A stretch of DNA of 64,000 nt from Knufia peltigerae (GCA_030247855.1 JAPDRN010000082.1:62001-126000), one strand, 5' to 3'; shown: positions 30,078 to 41,077, numbered from the stretch's first letter. Made by a program: numbers and translations. The notes: generated by a model from the letters alone, not told the origin.

Positions 30078-30579
30078 AAATGCTAATACTCAGATGCAAT
30101 ATCCGCGATGATGATGAGGTCCTGAAATACCTCGAGCCAGCTTTGTCAAATAATGAATTGTGAAAAGTGACCGGAAGGAAGAAAGCCTTTGAGTTTTAGC
30201 ATTTAGTCTCTTTGAAAGTATTAGGATTCGAAAATCATTCACTATGATATGAGCACTGAGCATCTATCCTTGCTATTCGTTCATCCCTGGTCTCATCTTT
30301 ATTCATCGTGCAAGCTCTAGCTCAAATGCTGGAAAAATTCCGTCGTCAATCATACACTGCGAGTCGAATGAGCTCTTGATGAAGTAACACCAAACTCCTT
30401 TTCCCGAACCCACAAGGTTGGGTGTAGCGGATCCCACAACACTTGCAAACGAGAGCACATCGCTGTTCTGTTTCCTGCCCTTTGCACCAAAACCAACCGG
30501 TCTTCCTGCTTGGCAATCTTGGAGACGACCATCCGCCCTGCGTCGAAGCAGCAGCAGCAGCAGCAATGGCAACCTTGGT
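30078..30579. other. Convergent intergenic region, MAU2 / NIF-domain gene
   Basis: These 502 bases should hold both 3' ends. They include a short GCA repeat at 30548-30565. Open frames on the minus strand through this repeat read as Leu runs and are not supported as a gene. Confidence 0.45.
30548..30565. repeat. (GCA)6 trinucleotide repeat
   Basis: Six GCA units lie 15 bases beyond the stop of the NIF-domain gene, probably in its 3' untranslated region. The repeat is not part of any supported coding sequence. Confidence 0.9.
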
Positions 30580-32334
30580 TCAAGAAGGCAGACTCTCCGG
30601 GGTTGGCGGGGCGTGTTCCGGATTGTTGTTCTTCACCTTGCGCTTGCCCTTGGCCTTCTTTTTCTTCACGACCGGGACATCCTTGCGGACGGTGTTGTCG
30701 CCGGTGGTGGATGAAGCCCCCTGCTCGGCCGTCGCAGCCGTCTTTTGACCGTGAGAGGTGTCGAGTTGACTGTCAATCTCCTTTTCGAGCATGTCGAGAA
30801 GGTTGTCGTCGCCGACAACGGGGATCCCATTGTGGGCATCATTCCCGCCGTCTTCGCTCGCGAGTGTGACGGTGCGGGTCAGACTGCTGGGCGTAGCCAT
30901 ACTCCCACCGGCCGCGCCGAAGCTGCCGGCACTGGGGGCCGGGGATGCACCTACAGTCGGGCCCGGAGTCGCTTCGGGCTGCTCGATTCTGCGCTGTGTC
31001 TTTTGGTCGATGGTCTCGTCGACGACGCCGGGGGCTTGACGTTGGCCGGTCTGCCATTGCCGGATGAGTCGGGACACGTCGACTTGGTACCTGAGGGCTT
31101 CGAGTTTCAGCTCGAGGGACTGGAGAATCGCCTGCTCCTGGAGTTGCCAGTCGCGCAGGGCGGCACCGCCCTCCTTTGGTGCGTTGTCTTCAAACTCGGG
31201 GACCTGTAGAAGATTATTCGGTTCGGCCAACCCTTTCAAATGGCTGTCGTCGACGAGGACGGTGTTTCCTTGGTTCCATTTACACCCCTTTTCGGCCTTA
31301 CGTTGGATGGCCCCGTCCGACCAGATCTTGTCGAGTTTCTTGTACACTTGAACCTTGTTGTTGTACTGTTGTCTGGTCAAGCCCAGTTTGTCCCGTGCCC
31401 AGACTGCGGCCATCTGTTGGCGCTGCACGGGATGGATGAGGTTGTTGACCATGGCGGTCGTGTTCTCCGGCCTAGCAGAGGAATACACCATGACAACGTG
31501 GTTGGCGAACAAGTAATCAAGCAACTGCGTAACGCCTGGTCGGATCTTGAACTTCGTCGGGTCTCCTCTGCGGTTCGGTCGAACGAGCAAAGTGCCGTTC
31601 AGGTCCAAAATCACGAGAAGCTTCTGTGCATTCTGTCTCAGTGCTGGCGGGAGAGCGGCCTTTTCCCTGTACTCTGATGTAGGTTTCGGGACAGGCACTG
31701 GCTCAATTTCACGAGGAATTGTGCTTCTGCTGCCTCCACTCCGAACCTGACGGATGGGTAAGTCTGTAAAGTTGACTGGCGAGATGGGAGCGTCTGGAGT
31801 CTCGATCGATGGGAGTGGGACATCTCGACTGGAAGTACTGTAAGCTGCGACTTGTTCAGGTTGTCTTGAACGGAATGTATAGCTGCGTTCCTGACGTTGT
31901 TGGACGGTACCCCTTCTCTGAGTACTGCTCTGCATCCTGTATGGTTTGTCAACTCGATATGTAGGATATCGAGCGTAATTGTGAACTGACCTTAGAGGTT
32001 CATATGCATCTGGGCCCCTAGCGTTGTCGTGTCGCCATTGGTAGTTGTCAGAAGAATTCGTCCTCATGTTTTGAGAGTGACTTTCTGACATGTAGTCACT
32101 TGGTAGACGTGGTCGCATCCATCGGTGGCTTGAGGTCTGAAGATTTGCCGTATCGTTTCTGTAAGATCTCCAAGAATCCACTATTTCATAAATGTTAAGC
32201 CTATCCTTGACCAAAGTATCACTGTATTCACCTTGTCGAGGTTGTTCATTTCTTGGTGGGTTGTAATCTCGAAAATCGCTGTAAGGCGGCCGATATGGAT
32301 CAGCATAACGCGGTCGATAGCTGTCGCCAGGCAT
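30580..32334 (-). CDS. FCP1/NIF-type HAD-domain protein
   Basis: The gene is intronless and encodes 584 residues; the start is the ATG opening MPGDSYRPRYADPY. The first 220 residues or so are Arg, Tyr, Ser and Pro-rich and look disordered. An FCP1-homology (NLI-interacting factor) HAD domain at about residues 235-400 shows LLVILDLNGTLLVRPNR, KIRPGVTQLLDYLFANHVVM, YSSARPENTTAMV, the conserved basic KCKWNQ-like region (KGCKWNQGNTVLVDDS) and PNNLLQVPEF. Family enzymes dephosphorylate Ser/Thr on proteins such as the RNA polymerase II tail, using a DxDxT motif. Here the motif is Asp-Leu-Asn-Gly-Thr, so the second Asp is Asn; activity is uncertain. The tail is Ala/Thr/Ser-rich, then strongly basic (KKKKAKGKRKVK), a likely nuclear signal. 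Confidence 0.85.
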   Translation of the reverse strand: MPGDSYRPRYADPYRPPYSDFRDYNPPRNEQPRQGEYSDTLVKDRLNIYEIVDSWRSYRNDTANLQTSSHRWMRPRLPSDYMSESHSQNMRTNSSDNYQWRHDNARGPDAYEPLRSVHNYARYPTYRVDKPYRMQSSTQRRGTVQQRQERSYTFRSRQPEQVAAYSTSSRDVPLPSIETPDAPISPVNFTDLPIRQVRSGGSRSTIPREIEPVPVPKPTSEYREKAALPPALRQNAQKLLVILDLNGTLLVRPNRRGDPTKFKIRPGVTQLLDYLFANHVVMVYSSARPENTTAMVNNLIHPVQRQQMAAVWARDKLGLTRQQYNNKVQVYKKLDKIWSDGAIQRKAEKGCKWNQGNTVLVDDSHLKGLAEPNNLLQVPEFEDNAPKEGGAALRDWQLQEQAILQSLELKLEALRYQVDVSRLIRQWQTGQRQAPGVVDETIDQKTQRRIEQPEATPGPTVGASPAPSAGSFGAAGGSMATPSSLTRTVTLASEDGGNDAHNGIPVVGDDNLLDMLEKEIDSQLDTSHGQKTAATAEQGASSTTGDNTVRKDVPVVKKKKAKGKRKVKNNNPEHAPPTPESLPS

Positions 32335-32797
32335 GATTGCTGAGGATGTTTTTCGTGACGCAGCGGGAAGGGCACAAGAGAAGAGGCTCTGATGCTGCCA
32401 CTGCAAGAGACAAGTGTTAGTAATGTGAAGATGACAGTTGAAATGGTTTGGTGAAGCAGACTTTTGAGAGTGGTCGGTAGTGAAGGCCAGAGTGAAGGCC
32501 AGAACCCTGTCTAATAAGGAGCACCTCCAGAGTTGAGATACACGCGTTATGCTGCGGGCAATTTACTTGTTGCGCACAACAATGATTTCTGGTTAACGAG
32601 AAAGTGCAGTGAATAAAATGCGAAGGCAACTTTCGCAGGCAAATCTCAGAGTTCTTTGCTAAGATCTGGAACGCCTGCGTTGTCGTACGCTATCGTTAAG
32701 CTTGTCTTTTAGTGCCGGGTACGTCACTCGCGGCTTTCAAAAAAAAGTTCCCAACTGTCCATGTTTCAACCTCTGCCTTTTCCGCACATCTACAAAC
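32335..32797. promoter_or_regulatory. Divergent promoter region, NIF-domain gene / RRP36
   Basis: These 463 bases form a shared upstream region for two genes transcribed outward. No gene is seen inside. The RRP36 frame is open upstream but lacks an ATG. Confidence 0.4.
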
Positions 32798-33763
32798 ATG
32801 AGTTCGGCTCTTCTGGATCGACCCGTCCAATTACGACACGATGATGGCAATGGAGACGATTTCGATGAGGAGGCTTCTGTCCAGAACGACAGCGAGGTAG
32901 ATCAGTCTGCGGACAGTGATTCTGACGCGACTGGCTCAGAATCTATCGACGAGGTATTCCAAGCACCTGCCGGACTATCAAAGGTTGTTGACAGTTTGCA
33001 GGACGACGATTCAAGCTCTGAGCCCGAAGAAGATTCCGCACTGAAAGATATCAGCTTCGGGGTTCTGGCTAAAGCCCAAGAAACCTTCGACCCTCGGCAA
33101 CGCAAAAGGAAGTACGAGGAGGCTACTCAAGACGCAATAGCCGACACAGGAAAGAATGAAGAAGACAATTTCGATACCCGGAAAAGATCCAAAGAAGCAC
33201 GAATCGACGCACCCAAGAGATCTTCTAAACATGCCCCTGTGATTGAATCTGCGCGCAAGCCTGTTTCGCGGAAAAGAACAATTTTCGAGCCGCCTGCAGC
33301 GCAGAAATTCCGAGATCCCCGATTTGACCCTACAGTGATGTCGGCGAACAGAGATAGGAATACTGCTGAAAAAGTGAATAAGAATTATGCATTCTTGACA
33401 CAATATCAGGCAGCGGAGATCCTGGATTTGAAGACGCAGATCAAGAAGGCCAAAGATCCAAATGTTGTGGCTGACCTCAAACGAAAAGTCATGTCGCTAG
33501 AGTCCAAGGTGCGCAATGCTGAGATGCGACAGAAAGAGGAAGCCATCAAGAGGAGGCACAACCAGCAGGAGAAAGAAGCCCTTCGCACTGGACAGAAGGC
33601 CAAACCCTACTACTTGAAAGAAGCCGATGTTAGGAAATTAGCCAAAGAAGAGCGTCTGCAGAGTCTGGGCAAACGGGCCAGAGACAAAGCCGAGAAGAGA
33701 AGACAAAAGCGTGAAAAGGGCAAAGATGCAAGGGACATGCCACGATTTAGGCGTGAAGGATGA
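32798..33763 (+). CDS. RRP36: rRNA biogenesis protein Rrp36
   Basis: Rrp36 is a nucleolar component of the 90S pre-ribosome required for early cleavages of pre-rRNA toward 18S. The gene is intronless and encodes 321 residues. The acidic N-terminus (many Asp, Glu and Ser, residues 1-90) is followed by a basic middle with KPVSRKRTIFEPPAAQKFRD and DPRFDP. Then comes the conserved Rrp36 C-terminal domain (about residues 180-321): NKNYAFLTQYQAAEILDLKT, KPYYLKEADVRKLAKEERL, and a strongly basic end with KARDMPRFRREG-like sequence (DARDMPRFRREG). The start is the ATG at 32798, the first in frame. The stop is 128 bases from the stop of the convergent alcohol dehydrogenase. Confidence 0.93.
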   Translation: MSSALLDRPVQLRHDDGNGDDFDEEASVQNDSEVDQSADSDSDATGSESIDEVFQAPAGLSKVVDSLQDDDSSSEPEEDSALKDISFGVLAKAQETFDPRQRKRKYEEATQDAIADTGKNEEDNFDTRKRSKEARIDAPKRSSKHAPVIESARKPVSRKRTIFEPPAAQKFRDPRFDPTVMSANRDRNTAEKVNKNYAFLTQYQAAEILDLKTQIKKAKDPNVVADLKRKVMSLESKVRNAEMRQKEEAIKRRHNQQEKEALRTGQKAKPYYLKEADVRKLAKEERLQSLGKRARDKAEKRRQKREKGKDARDMPRFRREG

Positions 33764-33891
33764 TGAGATTTGGGTATCTGCCACTCAACTTGTCCTACAC
33801 ATTAACCAAGCGCGCTGGTGACTGAATGAGATATGTTGATACATGCTCCCAAAGTACCATGTTGGACCGATGCATGTTCACTTATTTGATG

Positions 33892-35070
33892 CTACGACTT
33901 CATCTCCATGTCAACGACTAGCTTTCCACCGACACCACGATGATAATCTTCCACCAGCTCATTCAACTTCTCCAGGGGATATGTCCTGATCTTTGCTCGG
34001 ACGCCGTACTTAGCGGCAAAGTCCACCATAGCCTGCAGCTGGTGATTGCGCCCGGTCAATACGCCAACAAGCTTGATATGTCTAAAGACCAAGTCTCCAG
34101 GCTTGAAACGCCAACCATCCTTGGGGAAGCTCACACACACACATGTCCCGTGGCTCTTCAAGACACTCATACCGAAGTCGAACGCGGCCTGTGACTCTGG
34201 CAGGATCACACTGGATTCGCAGCCCTTTTGATTGTCGAGCCCCGGTGATGCGGCTCCGAAGATGCGTCGTTTCGCGTCCTCCACATTCTCCTTTAACGCA
34301 TCGACAGGGATAACATTCTTGCCGTCCTCACCGAGTTCTTTGATCACGCCGTCCAACATGGCCATAGCTGGCGTTGTGTCCACGGCCAGAACCTTCCAGC
34401 CGAGTCTCGCAGCAAATTGCACACCTAAATGTCCCAAGCCGCCACCAGCTCCGAGGATTGCGACAGCCTTGTCTCCCTTACCCCTGTCGCCTCCTTCCAT
34501 GTTCAATCCCGCTGCTCCCAGGGCGTTCCAAACCGTGACGCCTGCACACATGAGAGGGGCGATGTCTACGGCTTTCATGGCTCCGCCACTCGGCACGCGC
34601 GCGACTTGCCTCACGTCAACGAGGCAATAATCTTGGAAACCTCCGTCCCTCGTCAACCCGAGGTTAGACCCCTTTGGGCACCAGACTCCGTACCCTGGAA
34701 GATCACCGCCATTGTCCACGCACTCTTCGCAGGTTCCGCACGGGCCGAACGCACGACCTGGAACGCCGACCAGATCTCCCTGCGATATCCCCTTGGTTTT
34801 CGCCACGGACTTGGCATCGTCGCCCAACGCCTCGACGATTCCGGCAAACTCGTGCGATCCTACCCGAGGAAGACCCTGTTGCATGGCGCCCGCAACGAAG
34901 ACGGCGTCTGTGTGGCAGTACGACGCGGCCGTGACGCGGATGAGCATTTCATGACCCTTTGGAGGTGCAGGCCGAGCGAAGTCTGTCTTGAGCGTGTAGG
35001 GTTGATTGAAGGCCTCGAGGACTTGTGCACGCATTGTGCCTGTGGTTGTTGTCGTTGTCGTGCTCGACAT
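33892..35070 (-). CDS. Zinc-dependent alcohol dehydrogenase
   Basis: This medium-chain dehydrogenase would interconvert an alcohol and an aldehyde or ketone with NAD(P). From the ATG at 35070 it encodes 392 residues, beginning MSSTTTTTTTGT and then MRAQVLEAFNQP (a second possible start at residue 13). Catalytic zinc ligands are Cys52 (SYCHTD) with His73-Glu74 (GSHEFAG). Structural zinc Cys are 111, 114, 117 and 131. The gap between the last two is 13 residues, whereas the usual ADH gap is seven. The Rossmann glycines are in ILGAGGGLGHLGVQ. It resembles fungal ADH1-like and quinone-oxidoreductase-like enzymes, but the substrate is unknown. The reading frame stays open without a stop for 137 codons before the first ATG, so an N-terminal extension by a non-AUG start or an upstream exon is possible. 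Confidence 0.92.
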   Translation of the reverse strand: MSSTTTTTTTGTMRAQVLEAFNQPYTLKTDFARPAPPKGHEMLIRVTAASYCHTDAVFVAGAMQQGLPRVGSHEFAGIVEALGDDAKSVAKTKGISQGDLVGVPGRAFGPCGTCEECVDNGGDLPGYGVWCPKGSNLGLTRDGGFQDYCLVDVRQVARVPSGGAMKAVDIAPLMCAGVTVWNALGAAGLNMEGGDRGKGDKAVAILGAGGGLGHLGVQFAARLGWKVLAVDTTPAMAMLDGVIKELGEDGKNVIPVDALKENVEDAKRRIFGAASPGLDNQKGCESSVILPESQAAFDFGMSVLKSHGTCVCVSFPKDGWRFKPGDLVFRHIKLVGVLTGRNHQLQAMVDFAAKYGVRAKIRTYPLEKLNELVEDYHRGVGGKLVVDMEMKS

Positions 35071-36392
35071 TGTCCTGGCGCTTGTCCTTGAATTCCGACT
35101 CTGTCCGGTATGGTGTTGGTATCGGAATCGCGCGGTACGAATCCCGAGTTCGATAGAACGGCAGTCTCGAAGACCAATACGATTGAAAGTGCCTAGTACC
35201 GGCGTCGAGAGCGTGGGGCGCCTCCCCTGTGCGGCGAGCAGCGAAGTGAATAGAGCAATGTTGAAGTTGAAGTGTTGCTCGGGTTCGTGCTTGTGCTTGC
35301 CGAGTTTAGTTTTCGTCGACTTCTTCTTCGCGTCGTACTCTGAACCCGAAACCACCTTTTTCAGTGAAATACGAAACGGGAACAGGATCAATTGAGAACC
35401 TCGAAACCCACAACATCGTGCTTTACCGGCAACGGTGGTGGTGGAGAGAAAGGTGAAATTTGGAGAAAGCCCTCTTTGCACCCGCCAGCCTCGCTTCCTT
35501 CTCCAACTCGAAGAATTGGGGCAAGAGGAACTTCAGTAACGAGTACGGAATACTAACACCTACAAAGGTTCGCGAGGTACGGACTAAACACGTGCGAGGT
35601 ATTGTCCGTAACTACTACACATGACATGACAAGCATCCTGTGCGAGCCCCCGGAAGTGGAAAAAAAAGCAACCCACTCGACATTGTTGTTTCATAAGACG
35701 GTACTCCGTATGATCCGACACAACAAAGTGCGTACTCGTGTACTCTTGATGTATTAATAGTACATGCCTGTCGAGGTCTACACGTTACCAACAACGTCAA
35801 ACTTGTTGATGGCATGGCGGCTCCCAAGACCGTCAAGCCGCAGAGTATACTCCGTATGGATTATACAATAAACATAACAAAGGAAAATGAAGCGAGCATT
35901 TCACAAGCAAATCAATGCTTTTTGGAATTTTCTCTGCAATCCTACGAGTACCCTACCCCTGTTGTAGGAGTAGCCTCATCATCTTGACAGGAACATACAC
36001 ACATGAGGCCATCATCCAACACCAACAACAGAGTCCTACCAATAAAATCCTGCAACTCTTGGTGCCGTAACCCAAAGACGTCGCTTGACAACCCAAACCA
36101 AAATCAAATCCAATGCAAAACCTCCCTCAGCCATTCGTCGCTAATCATCTGTGAGTATTAGAACTAGTCCCAGTCCAGCCAGTCCTTTTGTCATTACATG
36201 ATACTGCCCGTTCAAAGACATCCATCCCATGTAGCAAAATATTCAGATCCAGCGAAGATTTATCGGCGAGATTTCGTGCCCAAGGAAAAGAATGCCTTTC
36301 GCAAACGGCCGTCCGTCTCATTACGCCCTGAAGCGCCGTCGCAAATGAAGGCATCGAATATAAACAGAAGTGTGAAGTCACGACATCAACAT
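35071..36392. other. Intergenic region, ADH upstream / Pro-Ser-rich gene downstream
   Basis: The region is 1.3 kb. The left 411 bases continue the ADH frame without a stop (see findings). The remainder is A+T-rich and holds several GTACTC/TACTCCGTA-type motifs (near 35540, 35700, 35735, 35850 and 35945). No separate gene is supported. Confidence 0.45.
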
Positions 36393-37773
36393 TCAAGAAT
36401 GGAAGAGATCCCATGCTCGAGCGCATAAGCTCAAGAATTCTTCCTTCTTTGCTTTTTGGGTGGCAGGGCTGTCTCTCCCTTCTCCGAACGGACCACTATG
36501 GCGAGGACGTTCTCGTCCAGAACCGAGAGGCGGGCTACTGCCCTCTTCATATTCCATACGGGTTCTTCGTCGACCCGCAGAGTTGTTGGGTAGGAACTTC
36601 TGAGGAGTCAAATTGTCCTTCATTGCAGGATGAGGTGAGGGGGGAGTGGGTGGTTGATGGCCTCCATAGTGGACGATTCGGGGCAACAACTCCTCCCGTC
36701 CGCCAGTCATCTCGTGAACAGCTTCTTCTGCCGATCGATATTCTCGAGGTCGATCCAAGTGCATAGCCTGAGACATAGGATGAGCCGTTTGTGGTGGAAA
36801 GCCTGGCGAAGGTAGTGGAGGTCCATGACCCTGGGAGGGTGTCGAGTTTGCATGAAGGAAGGGAGGTCGACCAGGACCCGGGTTGAGCTCACTGGCTCCA
36901 AACACGTCGGCAATGGGAGGAAGTCGATTGTTGGTTTGGATTGCAGGAACATGATGGATGTGAGTTTGTGACGAGTTGGCGACATGATCACTGATTTGTC
37001 TCGATGGGGGTGCCTCATACCTGCCAGTAAATGTCTGGTTTAGTGGCGCTGATTGAATAACACGTTCGTTGGCAAAGCGCTCGGCTGCAGGAGGCACAAT
37101 CGATAACCCAGGTGGGGGCCTTTTCTTGGAGGAAGCTGCAGGTGTCTTGGAAGTGGTTGCCGTTGCTGGCTCGCTGGTCTTTCCTGTGTCCGGTCCATCT
37201 CCCCTTGCAGATTTAAGAAGTCGAGCTTGAATTATGGATCGCTGCTGGTCTCTCACAGACATGCTACGCTCAAGCTGTTCGCGCATTGCTGGGTCTTGGG
37301 TTTGGAACCCAGGAGACAAGCAGGCCAGGCCGACATCCTGAACAACCAATCCGTCTCTTGCAGTCAGTGGTGTGGCCGATGGCCGAGAGTTCACATTTGC
37401 GAGTAAGGCACCCGTGGTATTCAAATCCAACTTCTTAGGTCTGTGGCGAGTTGTCTGTAGGGATGGGGATGGGGGAGGTTCCTTCTTCACAATGATCTTA
37501 GGGTGATCTGAACTACGAAGTCTGCCACGATGGACGTCAGTATCCGTCAGTTTCAATGAAGTTGTGTAATGCTTACGATCTTGGAGACCTCTTCCCATCT
37601 GATGGAGACTTCTCGTTGGCATTTGCGGGCGTGTTTGTCTCTGAAAGTATGCCCGAGTCGGAGTTCCTGTCTCTACTCGTAGAAGGAGCCAGTGGCGGAT
37701 AGCTTCTGGGGCTCAAGTTACGATCGAGTGAAGGCATCGGAGCAACCGCAGCTGAAGCCACTGCGGTCGACAT
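36393..37773 (-). CDS. Unrecognised Pro/Ser-rich protein
   Basis: I do not recognise the family. Two exons (37577-37773 and 36393-37521) join in frame across a 55-base GT-AG intron with CTGAC branch-like sites and encode 441 residues. The product is largely disordered, rich in Pro, Ser, Thr and Arg, with KIIVKKEPPPSPS, a short helical stretch QDPAMREQLERSMSVRDQQR (about residues 150-170), and KKRPPPGLSIVPPAAERFAN. A compact, probably structured C-terminal end reads KKEEFLSLCARAWDLFHS. The basic clusters and KKEP-like motif suggest a nuclear protein, possibly a chromatin or transcription cofactor whose C-terminal helix binds a partner; this is inference. Further exons cannot be excluded, but the stop at 36393 closes a clean frame. 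Confidence 0.7.
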
Positions 37774-40700
37774 GGCTGAACGACGATGAAGTAGCAACAA
37801 GGCTGCAGTATACGGAGTATTGTTCTGCGAGATCCCAGCAGATGTCCAACTCTTTTACCTCGTCAATCACAACCCAGTCGTCGATAGTGCGCCGTGGTGT
37901 TGGTCAATTGGATAAACAGCAAACTAAACGAGTGGTCTCGCAGAAATACAGCGCGAGAGGTAGGACAGCGGTTCGACCGCTGGGCCAGCACAACCTCTGG
38001 TAGAAAGCGAGTGACCTGAGGGCGATAAAAACCAACCGATCCGGCTTAGACAGAGGACAAAGCACACTCCAGCCTGGGCGGATTGGGTTGGAAAGGGAAC
38101 GGGATGAGAGAGCAACGAGCGGCTAGGACGTTCTTTGAGAAACGCGGCCTGTGAGGTTTCGAATAATGAGGGAGGGAGGAAAGGGAAAAAAGCGGGTGCG
38201 GGAAGGAGGGCAAGAAACGAGGCAGGCTAAGACAAGTGGACTTTTGGAACAGACACGACAAGGGTTGAATCGGGAGACATGAATCAGAGATGTCGAAGCA
38301 AGAGAGGTGTGGCACAGACTACTCCGTAGGTGTTGCAGGGGATCGATCTGCCCCAGGTCCAAAGCCAACAACGGTTCTTCCACTTAGAGAGCGCTGAGGC
38401 TTCCGTTAACCCCCTTGAGCCTAGCGGCGTAGCGGGAGAGTTTCAGGGATGCAGGAGCCCAAGCAGCGCCCAGCAGTCAGATTCTAGGGTGCCCTTTTAG
38501 GGCCAGCAAACGGAGTAGGCGGCCCCTTCTTACTTAGACTGCCCCCCCAGACTGACACAAAATCTATTGATACGGAAGTCTTATCGCCACTCGCATGCAT
38601 CCTGAAGCTTCGTTTCGAAGCTCGTTAGTCCTGCGACTTTGTATTTAGTTGGCCATACTTCCGTGCTTCACCGACGGACAAGTAGCCTGATCAATATTAA
38701 TTTCCATCGACTTCATGCATTATTGCGACTGCTTGTCTCGTCATCTCGTCTCGTGGCCGCCACCCACGGCGCAATCGCTTCGACGAAGTTCGGCTGGCCC
38801 CCCCTTTCGCCATTTCTTTTGCGTGCACGGTGCGGCAAACAATGTTTCAAGTTGCCAGATGCCTGGCGTCAGTGCTCAACGCATGACCCCCTCTACATTA
38901 CCTCTTACGGTGTGCCCTCTCTGTGTTCGTCGCGACTCCTTGGCCCCGCAGCCTCGAGACGCGTTTGATATCCCTCCATTCCGGGAATCGTCTCCAGCCA
39001 AGTTCTAGCCTTGTGTGTCACGGGCCCGCTTGTCGATAGAAAAACTGTTTTTTTCCGTATGTATGCAGCAGCACAGAAAGAGTGGTAGTTGGGTGACCCG
39101 GATGTGCGGATTGCTACGGCATCTAGCTCTTACGACTTTGCCTGTCACACGTTGCAGCCAGACGGAATCCATGCCTGAGTATTGGACCGTCCAGAAGAGA
39201 CCTGCATGTCGCAGCCGCCAAAGTGGCACAGACCGAGTAGCCCATTGGGCCTGGCGGGCTCTCCTTCCCCTCCCAAGCATGCAAGCGAAGGTCACTCAAA
39301 ACTTGCCGGCCCTCCAGACAAAACTGGTAGGCTCACCAGGCTAGAGTCCAAGTACAATAGTTAGGCTGTCAGCCCTGGACGTCCGAGGCCCCCATGTCGT
39401 ATCCTTCTGCTCACTTGCAGCAGGCACTATTAGGCGCGGCCGAACCGTTGGTGCCAGGGTGCAGCCTTCTGCAAGGCCGGAGTCATGCCTGGAAAGAGGC
39501 TGGCTGGCGGTACACTACAGCGCACTCAAATAGTAAGGTTTGCTGAAACATGTCCAATGCCTCTAAACGTCGATCGCACTGCGAAGATGGTCAGATTTGT
39601 CGAGCCTGACGCACTGGATCAAACTGCACATCCCGCTGATCGAAGCGATGGCGCAGAGATGGCTGGAGAGAATAATCCGTACTAGACAGAGTCAGGCAAT
39701 ACTAAACGATCCTCAAACAGGTGCAACCACGGGATGCTAATATTATTGTTTTTGTTTGCACGTAAGACTTTGCCCCCGGTTGGACATAAATGTTTATTCG
39801 AGAAATGAATATGCTTGCAATAGTTGTTCATTCGTCCAGTCATCATCCTCTTGTTCTCCCCTGATTTTGCTGGCCGTCTCACTTATCGCTAGTTTCATCT
39901 CGGTTTTCCCTAGCCGAGCTAGTGAGCCACGAGGCAGGCCAACAGATGTCGATGCGATGGGCGAATGATGCCGGTTCCTGAAACGCTCACCTGTACGCTA
40001 GCACTTCAGGGGCCCCATAGCGTTGCTTGATCCCTGTATCCCTGGGTTTCAACTACAAGAATCGCAACTTAAGCATCAGTATTATTGCGTACGTCCGTAT
40101 TCCGTGAAAATGCATGAAACGATGGTCTTGTCCTGTTCTTGTATAGGCTCGAAGTCTCACCGACAAAGTAATAATAGGAAGCTTTTTTTTACCATGTCTG
40201 CTTCACGGACTCGATTGTTATTAATGAGCAGTGAAGCCTTGGTCCAATTACAAGTTGTCTACGTCGTTTCGATGACTTACCAAGAGAAAAGCACAACATC
40301 ATTTTTGAGGGCACTCTAGAGTGTAAAGCGAGCTGACAAAGTCTATGTTGTTGGTTTTTACAAAAGGATTTATATTCTCCATAATCCGTATAGTACAATA
40401 AGTCGGTATGATTCAAGTATGCGCAAGGCGTCGTACATTTTCGACTTATCCTTTTCCTCAACTTGTGTAATCGCTCCTTACTCGAATAAGTCCTGCTCTG
40501 GTATATCTTTCCATTTGTTGTCTGTCTGTGTAACTCATTGGCAGAGGTGAGTGGCCAACATTCGCCTTTAGAGCAGTCCAGATCAGTCAGTCCAACATTT
40601 CAAAAGCGCAAGAATTATTCCATGGTTGGGTAGTCGGTATAAAGCACTTCCATCGTGTGTGCTCCTCTCGACGGTAGCCTTACGGATTCTTTCGAGACTT

Positions 40701-41077
40701 TAGCATTGGCAGTTGCATGCTATTCCCTTTGAAACATTGTTCACGAGTTGACCACAGCGTATTGATCAAGAAAACAGCATGATTCTGGGCGCAGCATCCA
40801 TATGGTCGAGTTACTTGAGTCCGTCGTCACAGAGTTTGAAGCCTTGTGCCACCGTCCACAAAAGCAGGCCGTCAGACTGGTCAAATTACGAAAATGACGA
40901 GCTCAATGCTCTGAAGAAATTAGTCAGACAATAAAATTTTCTCTCCAGCAGCCTCGCCTGCTTTGTATCTTGGCGCTAGACTAACGGCTTTTCGGCAAGG
41001 TTGGAGATTTTTCGTGAAGATTATCTCTTTTTACATCGGCCCAACATCGAGAGATATACAGGAAATCAGCAGTCATC
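37774..41077. other. Long gene-poor region
   Basis: Over 3.3 kb no conserved coding sequence, RNA gene, terminal repeats or transposon domains are visible on either strand. The left part (to about 39500) has mixed composition and the right part (about 39700-41000) is A+T-richer. Short ATG-initiated frames exist (for example 39485-39685) but resemble nothing known. It may hold promoters, a non-coding transcript, or old eroded sequence. Confidence 0.5.

Noticed and set aside
37970..37980. tRNA B-box-like sequence GGTTCGACCGC
   Set aside because: No matching A box, acceptor stem or anticodon arm could be folded around it, and the last bases depart from the B-box consensus.
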